From NCBI RefSeq assembly GCF_000153325.1, contig NZ_CH724141.1, positions 1,226,607-1,270,120 on the forward strand: a stretch of DNA of 43,514 nt, given 5' to 3'. The DNA comes from Photobacterium sp. SKA34. Lineage in GTDB: Bacteria > Pseudomonadota > Gammaproteobacteria > Enterobacterales > Vibrionaceae. The position numbers and the translations under genes were made by a program. Of this stretch, positions 11,201 to 19,100 are shown one piece after another (within the stretch, counting starts at the first letter, position 1; each line of letters begins with the position of its first letter). The notes beneath the pieces were generated by a model. It ran no database searches. It saw only the letters and a list, made by a program, of their open reading frames with translations, and was not told the DNA's origin.

Positions 11201-11834
11201 TAATTTGAGCCTTATTTGAAATAACAATTTTAGTAATATTGCCGTCTTTTTTAGTAGGATCACTTTTTGATGTAGCAACTGTTTCAATATTAAAGAAATC
11301 ATCAAATTGAGCAAGACTTGGAATTTGAACATTATAAACAAGGTAAATTTGTTCACCAGGTACCATCTCAGGAGTAATGTAATTTCCATTTTCATCTTTA
11401 GGTAATTCAGTTTCTCCAGAATCTAATAAGCCATTTTTATTTACATCAAAATATAATTTAATGATATCACTATTATGGCTAGATAAATCACCTGAATCTC
11501 CAGATTGATTAAACAGTTCTACATTATATTTATCATCAACATTACCTATATTCTCGACAATTAGAGGGACACTTAAATAAGAATTAGGAGCAACATTAAT
11601 TTGTTTTTCTTCATCGGGATATAAATCAACACCACGCGATGGTAGAACTTTTAAAGCAATAATATTAGATAGAATAGTAACGACCCTTCCCGTTTCACTA
11701 TCTATATATTGCATCTCTGCTTTATTAAAAATCCTAGTACCAGCCGGTGTTAATGAATAGACAGCTGTACTCATAAAAATCAAACTATAGATAAATAGTA
11801 ATTTGATCTTTCTCATTAAATTTAAGAGTGCCAT
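5214..11834 (-). CDS. Large outer-membrane protein: DUF11/Ig-like N-terminal half plus C-terminal beta-barrel, 2206 aa
   Basis: A signal peptide (residues 1-27, cut at VYS|LTPAG) is followed by the motif GTRIFNKAEMQYIDS, shared with two neighbours, and a calcium-type loop YFDVNKNGLLDSGE. A DUF11 domain lies at about 766-878 and a carboxypeptidase-regulatory/SdrD_B-like fold at about 911-1010 (GKVYVDAKCN, then TDENGQYSLFGVKPG). An Ig-like segment near 1265 contains GENLVEVKANDNFGN. From about residue 1398 to the end, alternating amphipathic strands typical of an outer-membrane barrel run for about 800 residues. They include a WGDFNSGDG block near 1500 and YTIDYFSGDITF near 1605. The final residues DMFDWLSE do not end in the usual terminal Phe. 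The start is ATG at 11832-11834, with GGAGAG 5 bases upstream; a TTG 9 codons earlier is less likely. Function is not established; export or assembly platform is inference. Confidence 0.85.
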   Translation of the reverse strand: MALLNLMRKIKLLFIYSLIFMSTAVYSLTPAGTRIFNKAEMQYIDSETGRVVTILSNIIALKVLPSRGVDLYPDEEKQINVAPNSYLSVPLIVENIGNVDDKYNVELFNQSGDSGDLSSHNSDIIKLYFDVNKNGLLDSGETELPKDENGNYITPEMVPGEQIYLVYNVQIPSLAQFDDFFNIETVATSKSDPTKKDGNITKIVISNKAQINLSLDSATQCDKPVGSNNIIDYKVKYINVGVFPPENSEKPYRIFAGNGNGGYDEFYHSGVLTTLEIPSNVSLVTDKSYNKPSSGTPNFLPKTAILDNSVFSGGIVVVGLLKSVTSSKSDYDLDWYDYGSWDGNGLVHKIGFLVSASNMENNESGFFTYSLKVNNITGAKPFKIYNQASLNLDADGGSTIQSNQRCNTLSGLSSYQLDSDGKSNIHFEELTQSIKDSVRSGNKTFVSINNSDLFPNTDYYLLKESFESSEFDFSPFADGKYASIFYPQANEDPLKRDVIGPASSNFKVELTSSSDSRPLKWLFVETGPNTGLFRSAIPVTAMMHSDDYTRAHIDHCAEAHTSGWLNSWLENEHTEKEFLTNINNKLNLTGHGLNGNTANECKIEAHPNDKLILALYDKNGNFIFADTAFVSPQMTIFDATNLEGISGVEVNFYQTVDGNAPNAKNRVPNVDGLKPTNTIISGEDGKIIFPKLSPSSENYYISVKTPDTHVWPSSYKEPSLFFTYNVKEQSYGPFGHSDKANAGLFSHKLIDTNGTNLVFDVPIDPANLDKRLTVQKEADKDTAEIGSFVKYTVTLRNNLDASTLYNSVIYDALPYGFKYIKGSARLNEIKITDPVRSDQNVLTFTIGKLQAKNDAETKGVYTLTYILQLTAGAMDSDGVNSVYAQGSLLGKPTEPITSNIAKFKVKISQTGVMSARGIIFGKVYVDAKCNTLRANQEWPIGGVKIYLETGDYVITDENGQYSLFGVKPGNHVVKVDRQTLPKGITLMPLDTRNAGAGDSRFADVLRGEMHRADFAAPCPKDNQLEVFEELRGRNKNINGDWLLDTVDNFRGMNTPSSNSIKNNTSSSGIVSGPSNVGMNDLSSPSQSDTSGYSLEYRKGALVTVQKAFDALPKVVQEEGYIYESQEIAYLRFGFSQSVDQLMELKKSLAVNRISTEVVEVFYSSIPNTAKNNIDNKIDDSIPLPLKVAEKITNEEGKVGTWYWPKDNYSYDGRFIVVVRGGVEPHLYINGDKVDSDKLGEQILNKKANSQIMGWYGIELESGENLVEVKANDNFGNERVLASKTVVKPESAKRISVVAQDSVIQSDGGRSSIPISISLYDEYGNLARGTNFITLNSDKRISWLEPDIQPTETGYQVRVTNGQKTVYLRSGEETGKLTIQAALDDVADTVEVYQVAAKRPLMVAGILDYTARYSNFSGHEPTQQADGYKDDSYTHDERGAIFLKGNIVGGLHLTLSYDSEKTDEEYLREIAPDSYYPLAGDASIKGYDARSSSKLFAKIEKERHFLMWGDFNSGDGADRYDLGRTSQVLNGISAMYNDGLFMAQIYGAQPEDLHKVDFIDGNGTAMFYKIGTSDIVRHSDSVSLLTYDRNSPGLILEEIKLVRYIDYTIDYFSGDITFNRVIPTYDSALNPMRVRIAYDVEGNGEEYNVAGARLGYQFTPNFRTGISYEFNDNDIEGYKIGSVWAEYNFDSKTQFAVSYAMMDHEGAESADTLNDQNTVSTDRMKKGSAIRLSLKRDWNTKATTELEYARAEKGFTNTSASVSSGRQEIRLRHRQKLTGLMNLNIEGNLSESLETKDKQETVSVTIDTPILGSKWTTRLGSRYIKNTTETDSETYTTAIVGLGRSFTLMDKPARINTEYEQSFGHDEKRRVNVKADWKIHKQANLYTQYEYIDSLSGISNLGSGTTNMFTAGIDIDWLNGGRTFSEFRQRGATDGRSLELSNGYRGKFEVVPGISIDPAIEYVEVLKGDAEDGVAVSLGVADVRNPNYKTTGRIEYRHGESEDYYGLTGAWVTRLSQDWSGLIRDEYRYLNKESAENTWSNHFTMGLAYRPRLTNRYHMLGAYEWKTEHQEIQRDAHILSTHHNYKFSPEWTVSGRLGVKWEDFIEYDDNYNSITSIIDGRVNYYINRRWDVDLHAGLLSTDGFDSRRYSAGLGLNYLVYKNIRTGIGYNFIGFDDEDLDPQGYNLQGFYFNLMFKLDDDMFDWLSE

Positions 11835-11839
11835 AAGCG

Positions 11840-11845
11840 CTCTCC
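11840..11845 (-). promoter_or_regulatory. Shine-Dalgarno that sets the barrel-protein start
   Basis: GGAGAG on the minus strand lies 5 bases before the ATG at 11834. The open frame extends to a TTG at 11861, but that codon has no ribosome site and would add nine residues ahead of a normal signal peptide. Confidence 0.75.
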
Positions 11846-11873
11846 ACTGGCTAAAATACAAGAAAATATAAAA

Positions 11874-11933
11874 GGCTTACTGAGCTCACTTAAAAAATAA
11901 GCTCAGTAAGCCTCCCTAATTGCTTAGGGAGGC
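11874..11933 (-). terminator. Two overlapping hairpins between the 1085-aa and 2206-aa genes (terminator/attenuator)
   Basis: In minus-strand order, a perfect 10-bp hairpin (GCCTCCCTAA/TTAGGGAGGC, 11910-11933) comes first. A 12-bp hairpin (GGCTTACTGAGC/GCTCAGTAAGCC, 11874-11885 with 11901-11912) follows, then TTTTATATTTT. The two share bases 11910-11912, so they compete slightly. The second plus its T-run is a convincing intrinsic terminator 12 bp after the 1085-aa gene. If it is leaky, it would make the 1085-aa protein more abundant than the barrel protein downstream. Confidence 0.75.
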
Positions 11934-11943
11934 TTTGTTAGAG

Positions 11944-14900
11944 TTATTCGACGCGAGTCATGAATTCAGCAACATATAAGTCGCCACTTTCTAAATCACT
12001 AACATCGAAAGAGATAGTCATTGTTGCAGGATCATAAGTAGCATCCGCTGACGGTCCTTGCGGGTCACAAATAAATTGCAATGCAGGGTCAAGAACTGTA
12101 CTTGAGTCAACAACATCACCAGGTGCAGTTTCACTTAAACGACAAGACTTGAACGAAGTGGTTTCCATTGTTTCAACACCACTCTTAATCTCATCACGAA
12201 TAATGGTATTTTCTGTTTTAGCTAAGCCATTATTCGATGCAATAAGTTTCCAAACTAAACACTCACCAGGTTTAACTCCAGGGCCATTAGATGGGTCTTT
12301 CTCAAACATGCCAGTGATTGTGCCATCACAACCAGCGCTCACACCTACATATTTATCAAGAGTAACATCACCATTTACAACTTCAGTTGTATCGATAGCT
12401 TCATCTGATGCACCTGCACTAGAACCAGTGGCAGTAATGGTAGTGTTATTTTTGTAGCCTTCAGGAGCTTCTGGTGGAACTTGCACTTGAACGTTGATTG
12501 ATACTTCTTCACCAGGTTCTAAGTTCAATGTTCCAGCAGGACAAGCAACTTCAATGCTAGCTACAGAACCATCGGCTTGCTCAGCCAATACTTCTGTTTC
12601 ACCATCAGCACACAACAGTGCAACATTTTTATCTGGAGTTAATGGATCATTATCGTGATCGACCATGATGATTGATGTGAATCCATCGCCACTGCCGCTA
12701 TCAGATGTACCTAGCGTAACTTCTTCTGTTGTATTACCAGTATTAGTTAAAGTATGAGGATAAACTTCACTACCGCCGTTCTCAGCCTGACCACTTAATG
12801 AATCTGGAGAAATATCAACGGAAGAAGTCGATTCAACATCAAATGCCTCTAACTTACGGTCACTAGCACCGGTTACATTTGAAGATACTTTAATTGAAAT
12901 GATGTAATCTAAGTCAGTATCACCACCCGCAGCGTTACCATTTACCGCGCCAACTTGATCACTATCAGCTAATGCTTTAGCTGCATCTGTAGGTGCTGTA
13001 AATACTGCTGTGATATGCATTACAGAACCAGGACCAATATTTGGTGTTGCTGTAATAATTTCACCACTAGCTGCAACATTTACGCTACCGTCGGCATCAG
13101 TATCAATACCGTTATGCTTGAAGACTACACTCCAACCATCAGGTACCACATCACCTTCATTTACACCTTCAGCTAATAGCGTGAAGCTATCATTAATACC
13201 ACCTTCATTTGCGATATAGATACCAACTTCTTTAGATTCACCCAACGCTATATCGAAAGTCGTTGCAACACCACTTGCTGCATCATCAATATTAGTCGCA
13301 GGGTCAATTGAAGTTATTGCGGTGTTTGCCACATCAACTGTTGGACCAGTGATACTCTCTAGCTTCTCGATTTTACTAAAAGTAACCGTTGGATCATTAA
13401 ATGATGTTGCAGTGGTTGTTGCTAGAGACTCTGTCGCTTGCGAACCACCATCTTGAGGAAGAGATGCAACAACTCTGATGAGTTTTTGGTTACAAGTTAA
13501 CTCTATATTAGTACCAGCAACTGTAATTGTACTTGAGTCGGTTTCCAAACAAGTAACAGAGTCAATTAAACCAGTATCTACAGTGAAGTTACCATTAGTA
13601 TCGGAAAGGTCTGCTGTACCAGTACCATTTTGATAACTAAAGCTTGTTCCTGCAGGGAAAGGATTAGTAACGTCGTTCTCAGTAACTAAGTCATAACTAT
13701 CAGCTTTATTACCAAGGTTAGTTACAATGTTATAGAAATAAGCTTCGGCGCCAGCTGGAACTGTTGTAATAGTTTGCGTACCATCAACAGCACCATCATC
13801 ATCACCACCACCATTTGTATCATCATCTGGGTCATTACCTTTATCACCTGTATCTGTGATTGAACCACCAGAATTGTTTTCAGAAGGTTTGGTTGTTGGG
13901 TTCGATGTATCTGGACCAGACGTGGTTGGATCAGGATCATTACACTCACCTTCTCCATCGAAATTACCATCGTTGTTTAAATCAGCACAAGCGTAGGCAA
14001 TATTTATGAGATCTGTCTCAGCAGGTACTTTAAGTGGATCGTAAGCTACGTGGAAAGTAATACCCACTTTACCTACACTAAGTTCTTTTTTCATTGCATA
14101 AACACCAGAAATAGGATCGGTGTCAGTTGCATTACCATTGTTGTTTAGATCAATACCTACATCAGCCTCAGTGCTACCATTTGCTCCATCTTGATTAAGA
14201 TCGATAGTAGACCCTTCATCAGCCAAATCAGATGCATATGTTGCTACAACATCATTTTGAAGCGCATTTAAATTAAACCCTACAGGACCATAAGTACCCG
14301 ATGGAAGAACAACGGTATACTCTGGAGCACCATCAAAGATGACAACATCTTTCGCTGGTGTAATACTGTCATTTTGAACAGTTACTTCATATTTAATAAT
14401 GTTAACTGGCGCATCATCAATGCTACCATCACCGTTAACGTCAAAGTTAATGTCAGCATCGCTTTCTTTGAAGGTGCCCTCAATTGGTGTTGCTGTTTTC
14501 TCCAAATCAAGAACAGCGTTGTTAGTTACAGTTAGGACATCACCGTTAGTATCAAAGCCAGCTAAAGGATCTGCCGCATCATTGTTATCACCTTTATCTT
14601 CGACTTTACCATCAACACCGGAGCCTGTACCTTCATGGGCTTTTACAATTAATTGAGCACCCATTTTGTCGTCTTTATTAGCATCCACTGGTACTTGGAA
14701 GGCTAATACCATACAAGCAGATTCACCCGCATCAAGGGTTACAGTATCTCCAGCGAATGGAAGTTCACCATCATCCGTTTTACCATTACAATTTTCATCA
14801 AAGAAGTATGATATATCGGTGTCAATTAAGGATGTTGTTATATCACCTAAACGTGAATCATCACTTGATAAATTAGCAAGTGTCGAAATTGAATAGGTGT

Positions 14901-15201
14901 CTGGACCATTACCAGTATTAGTTAATTTGTGTGCGAAGTTAACAGTTTTACCTGCTACACCTTTTTCATTTCGATCTTCTTCAATTGTTGCACTGTAAAC
15001 TTGAGCAACATTAATAATAAGCTCGTTGGATTCAACAGTGTGTTTAATTCCAGATTCATCGGTATATTCAACAAATGCTTTGTTGGATATGGGTGTATTG
15101 ACAGGGGTCTGTGCAAGGGCCGGATTAATTAATGATGCTGAACCAGCCGTTATGATCCCCGCAATAAACCATCTCGATATTGGTTTAAGTTGCGTTTTCA
15201 T
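11944..15201 (-). CDS. Secreted DUF11-type repeat protein, 1085 aa
   Basis: The signal peptide spans residues 1-30 (cut at NPALA|QTPV). The motif NTPISNKAFVEYTDESG at 36-51 is shared with the 942-aa and 2206-aa neighbours. The remainder is a chain of Ig-like/DUF11 domains: KTVNFAHKLTNTGNGPDTYS near 85-104, then a calcium-type loop FFDENCNGKTDDGE near 133-146. A DUF11-like unit lies around 225-320. A very acidic Asp/Gly/Asn-rich linker (about 410-480) holds repeated DxNxDGxxD loops (CADLNNDGNFDGEGEC). The C terminus stops after the strand LYVAEFMTRVE with no anchor. AAGG about 10 bases before the ATG is the ribosome site. Strong hairpins directly downstream partly insulate it from the barrel gene, so it may be the major product of the cluster. 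Surface-layer or fibre subunit is the best guess, by architecture only. Confidence 0.85.
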   Translation of the reverse strand: MKTQLKPISRWFIAGIITAGSASLINPALAQTPVNTPISNKAFVEYTDESGIKHTVESNELIINVAQVYSATIEEDRNEKGVAGKTVNFAHKLTNTGNGPDTYSISTLANLSSDDSRLGDITTSLIDTDISYFFDENCNGKTDDGELPFAGDTVTLDAGESACMVLAFQVPVDANKDDKMGAQLIVKAHEGTGSGVDGKVEDKGDNNDAADPLAGFDTNGDVLTVTNNAVLDLEKTATPIEGTFKESDADINFDVNGDGSIDDAPVNIIKYEVTVQNDSITPAKDVVIFDGAPEYTVVLPSGTYGPVGFNLNALQNDVVATYASDLADEGSTIDLNQDGANGSTEADVGIDLNNNGNATDTDPISGVYAMKKELSVGKVGITFHVAYDPLKVPAETDLINIAYACADLNNDGNFDGEGECNDPDPTTSGPDTSNPTTKPSENNSGGSITDTGDKGNDPDDDTNGGGDDDGAVDGTQTITTVPAGAEAYFYNIVTNLGNKADSYDLVTENDVTNPFPAGTSFSYQNGTGTADLSDTNGNFTVDTGLIDSVTCLETDSSTITVAGTNIELTCNQKLIRVVASLPQDGGSQATESLATTTATSFNDPTVTFSKIEKLESITGPTVDVANTAITSIDPATNIDDAASGVATTFDIALGESKEVGIYIANEGGINDSFTLLAEGVNEGDVVPDGWSVVFKHNGIDTDADGSVNVAASGEIITATPNIGPGSVMHITAVFTAPTDAAKALADSDQVGAVNGNAAGGDTDLDYIISIKVSSNVTGASDRKLEAFDVESTSSVDISPDSLSGQAENGGSEVYPHTLTNTGNTTEEVTLGTSDSGSGDGFTSIIMVDHDNDPLTPDKNVALLCADGETEVLAEQADGSVASIEVACPAGTLNLEPGEEVSINVQVQVPPEAPEGYKNNTTITATGSSAGASDEAIDTTEVVNGDVTLDKYVGVSAGCDGTITGMFEKDPSNGPGVKPGECLVWKLIASNNGLAKTENTIIRDEIKSGVETMETTSFKSCRLSETAPGDVVDSSTVLDPALQFICDPQGPSADATYDPATMTISFDVSDLESGDLYVAEFMTRVE

Positions 15202-15289
15202 TTAGTGATTACCTTATAACGTGTAAGTTGTTATATGAGAATTAATTTCACCCTTGCAGATGCATAGTGAAATATTTAAATATCAGGAG

Positions 15290-15775
15290 TTATTCAACTT
15301 CAATACGATATTTAAAGATTTGCTCTTGATTGCCGCTAATCGGCTCTTTTGGAACCCACCGAATATTCGTGTACTTTTCAGGTGGAATTATTATTTCCAC
15401 TTTCTTACCATCTTTGATAATTTCACGTTTTACCGGCTCAGATTCGTAGTTTTTTCCTCCATCAATACTAACTAAAAATTGTGAATTAACTTTGGTGTTA
15501 TTTGTATTAGAAACAAAAAATGTATTTGCGGGAACAGGCCCAGTAACAACAAGCCCTTTTAATGGTTCATCCGTATTATTTTTATATGTAAGACGATATT
15601 CAATATTGTCTTTTGGATAAACCGTTTCAGCTGGAGTAAACACTTCTTTACCCTCATCATCAACATTCACAACAAATGCTGTCATGTCACTAGATAAAGG
15701 CGCTTTTTTATCATCAGCTATCGAATAAAAGGAAGCTGCTATACCGAAAAATAATATAAGCAATAATCTTTTCAC
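15290..15775 (-). CDS. Small secreted single-domain DUF11-like protein, 161 aa
   Basis: This is the promoter-proximal gene of the cluster. It has a signal peptide (about residues 1-20, MKRLLLILFFGIAASF, cut near YSIA|DDKK) and one Ig-like/DUF11 domain: YPKDNIEYRLTYKNNTDEPL, then GLVVTGPVPANTFFV, ending on a beta strand (IFKYRIEVE) at the stop codon. I place the start at the GTG (15773-15775) because GAGGT (15781-15785) lies 5 bases upstream. The ATG four codons earlier has no ribosome site and itself overlaps this Shine-Dalgarno. The 88-bp gap to the 1085-aa gene has no terminator that I can see, only a 7-bp imperfectly placed stem (ATTTCAC/GTGAAAT). A single free DUF11 domain beside multi-domain relatives could be a chaperone, cap or minor subunit; this is inference. 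Confidence 0.82.
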   Translation of the reverse strand: MKRLLLILFFGIAASFYSIADDKKAPLSSDMTAFVVNVDDEGKEVFTPAETVYPKDNIEYRLTYKNNTDEPLKGLVVTGPVPANTFFVSNTNNTKVNSQFLVSIDGGKNYESEPVKREIIKDGKKVEIIIPPEKYTNIRWVPKEPISGNQEQIFKYRIEVE

Positions 15776-15780
15776 GTTAC

Positions 15781-15785
15781 ACCTC
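15781..15785 (-). promoter_or_regulatory. Shine-Dalgarno that sets the GTG start of the 161-aa gene
   Basis: GAGGT on the minus strand is 5 bases before the GTG at 15775. No comparable site precedes the ATG at 15787. Confidence 0.7.
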
Positions 15786-15810
15786 ATAATTTATAACAAG
15801 CAATTTAAAT

Positions 15811-15828
15811 TAGCGAAATACATGCCAA
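15811..15828 (-). promoter_or_regulatory. Candidate sigma-54 (RpoN) promoter for the DUF11/barrel cluster
   Basis: The minus strand reads TTGGCATGTATTTCGCTA. It has the invariant GG and GC separated by exactly 10 bases, against the consensus TGGCACG-N4-TTGC (two clear mismatches). Transcription would start near 15801, about 26 bases before the GTG start. A near-identical element lies upstream of the giant gene at 30573-30590, which raises confidence. An enhancer-binding-protein site was not identified. Confidence 0.45.
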
Positions 15829-16104
15829 AAAAACCATTATTGTAAAAATATTATAATCAGTAACTTACAAGAAATTAAAATAACGAAAAACTAAATCAAT
15901 AAATATTTTTTATTATGCATAGCATTATAATAAGACATTTCTCAGAACATATTTCATTAAGAATTGAGATTATTAAAAATAAAACAAATTCATTTATTTA
16001 ATATAAAAACCCAATAAAGACAAAGTGAATTCAAACAATATAGAATGACGATAATTATTTTTAACAACTCTTAGTTTTAATAAACTTTATTTATAATAAG
16101 ACAA
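15829..16104. other. AT-rich non-coding region upstream of the cluster
   Basis: Together with the promoter and terminator entries, this fills a 359-base gap between genes. It is extremely AT-rich and holds no open frame or RNA gene that I can support. If the sigma-54 call is right, this is where an activator or bending protein would bind, but I see no clear inverted-repeat operator. Confidence 0.5.
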
Positions 16105-16129
16105 TAAAAAAGGGCTCATTTTGAGCCCT
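16105..16129 (-). terminator. Rho-independent terminator of the 4748-aa giant gene
   Basis: An 8-bp stem, AGGGCTCA/TGAGCCCT (16111-16118 with 16122-16129), has a 3-base loop. On the minus strand it is followed by TTTTTTATTG. It begins 6 bases after the stop codon at 16135 and separates the giant gene from the five-gene cluster. Confidence 0.9.
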
Positions 16130-16134
16130 GTATA

Positions 16135-19100
16135 TTACTTAATTTTCACTCTATAAGTCACATGTCCTTGATCACCAGGTTTTAATATGCCATCAAGTAC
16201 CCACTTTAAGCGACCTTCATAACCACTTATAGCGCTGCCATCGTCTGCAAATACTTGGCATGTCACTCCACTAGGTAAAGAACCAATACAGGCATTCATT
16301 GTCCCTTCAAGCTCGGTATAAGCTGGGGTAAAGTCAAATATTTCCACAGAACGTATGTCATCACTTCCGTTATTAATAAATTGAATTTCATATTCAAGAA
16401 TATCATTTGGTTTACCTAGGTTAGATATTCCTTTGATATTATCCCCTGATATGTTGGTGACATATTTTTTAATCGTTAACTGACCAGCACCTTTGAAGCT
16501 CACCTTGACTGTATCATTATCTTTAACTGAAAGATCCGGATAACTGCTTCCAGAAAAGCTCATCGTTGCAACCAAATCATAATTAAATATTGAATTGAGT
16601 GGCGCATTTTCAGGGATGTATATTCTACTGACTATACAAATGTCATTATCCGATTCAGTAAATGTTGCTAATGAAACAGTAGAATTAATGATGGACTCAG
16701 TGGTATCAATCGCCCCATTACAGTTTGCATCTTGATAAAGCGCTACTGTCCATGCATCGTTCGCAGGTGCAACTTCTACGATAGATTCAGTAAAGTTCAC
16801 GCTACCTAAAGTGTAATATTTAAAGCGATGGGCAAACTCAACAAACTGCCCTGGTTCAAACTCGCCATAATTATCAGTATCTATAATAGGTTGCCTTACT
16901 TTACCAAAGTTGAGGTTTTCTATAACACTACCTGCTAATGGTGTTACTTCCATTAAGGTATCAAACTGTGTAGTACCTTCAACTTCGGCTTCTGAAGATA
17001 CGTCACTTTCACTTATATCTAACCAACGAGCTTGGCTTTCAACAATTAAGTCAACTTGCTCTTCTGCTATTTCAACAGGTAACAACAATTCATAACTACC
17101 ATTACCACGTGTACGAGTGGTAGCTAAAACATCGTTATTTGAATAGTTAGTTGTCGCTGCACCTCGGTAGATAGCTTTAACAATAAATCCAGACAACCCT
17201 TTTTCAGAACCAGATTTAACACCATCATGAGCGGTAACACCACCCAAACCATTGTCTTCAAATACAAAGCCACGTAACAAGATTTGGTTAATTAGAGTAA
17301 ATTCATAATCTTCAACTTCACCATTCGGAGCAATATCGCCAAGTGATACATCGTCAGGTTCATTACAATCACCACCATCTGTCGTATCACATAAGCGTAA
17401 ACGCATCGTTGTTTGGCCATTGTGACCATCAGTTAATTTAGCATTTAACGTTATTTGAACGTCATTTTCACCGTTTGTCACAGATTGACTATAAACAAGT
17501 TCATTACTTCCTTCGTAACCATCTTTACCATTAAGGTCAACCCAAACATAAAGCATTAGATTTGGACTTGAAATCTCGTCAGTGACCGTCACTTTTAGTG
17601 TTGTAAGCGTCTCTACAACAATACTTTCAGGAACAACAACGCCATCTTCATCATCCAATTCAAGTAAATCATCCCCTGTTGCATCAGCACTGAATACTTG
17701 GGCAAGCTCAGGATCAATTTCTAAACCTAATCGGAAGTCAGCAATACCATTACTATTACCGTCATAGAAGAAGTGGCCAGCTTTAGCATCTACATAACTA
17801 CTATCACCGTAATCAGCAGAAACCATGCAGCCTGCAGCATCTAAGCTATTAGGATATTCGTCAACCATTGCAGCTATTGGTTTAGCAACACCCGTCACAG
17901 TATTAATTCGATACATAGCTGAGCCGGTATATTCAGCCGTTCCATTACCATCTAGATCATGATTACCACTATTAGCAATGGCATACATGAATAAACCATT
18001 ATCCATGAATACACCGCCAATACCGCCTCCCGCTTGAGGTGCAGAGTAACCATTCCATTGAATAGCAATAGAAGACCTCTGCATATTAGTAATATCTAAC
18101 TTATACAGAGTGCTATTTGGTAGATCTGGGTTGTAAAGGAATCCATCACTGGCAAAGGCCATATCACCGCCCATACCATTAACTGCAGTATCAAACTCAA
18201 CAATTTCAAAAGTTCGATTGATCAGATGGATACGGATCATTTGTTGCCAATTATCATGATGAACATATAAGAACTCACCACTAGGGTCGATATCCCCTCT
18301 ACTTGGGACTTGGATGTTTAACCCACCAACCATACGCGATAGAAGTTGATTTTTCGTAAAGTTTACGACACCAACAAGTTGATGATCTAACGTTTGTGCT
18401 TGTAAAGAAACTATTGTGCCAAGGTCAACAACGTTAGTCATATCTTGATCGGTAACAAGAAGGTGAATTTCTTTATCAGAGGATGAGGTATCCATCACTG
18501 TGCCATAAATTAAATGCGATGTTGGATGTTGACCAAGTGCATTCAGACTATTGTACGAAGGCAGTGATGTAATACTTGGTTGGCCCAAAGAAATAGTATC
18601 AAACGGTTGTTGCTCTGGTTGTAATTGGTAAAGCTCAAAATTACCACTACTACCATGTGAAATGACTACATTTTCGCAACTCTCTGCAACAATTTCATCA
18701 GCCGTTAGCCATATATAATAATCCTCAACTTCACCTGTCTCGGCAATTTTTCCGAGCTCCGAATCATTAAATTTATCGCAATGACTCGCTTCCTTACAGA
18801 AGCGGAATCGTAAAGTAGCAGGGCCACTGTAGGTACCCAGTTTGGCACCATCTACAACTAAATCAACGGCATGCGTACCTGCTGCAGGTAAAGCTGTTGC
18901 AATCACTTGCTCACTATCGTCAAAGCTTCCACCGTTGCCGTAATCCAACCAAGCATAAAGCTGTCCTGCATTGTTAGATGTGACAGACACCACGTTAGTT
19001 CCCGCTAAAAGCGCACCATCAATAATGACACCGTCTTCATCAATTAAACCATTTAGGTTATCCGCCTGAGCAGTTGTTGATGTATGAGCAAAGAACTCAC

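Noticed and set aside
13795..13860. CAT/CCA-rich stretch in the 1085-aa gene as a tandem repeat element
   Set aside because: It simply codes for an Asp/Gly/Asn-rich linker; the units are irregular and no direct repeat longer than a few bases is maintained.
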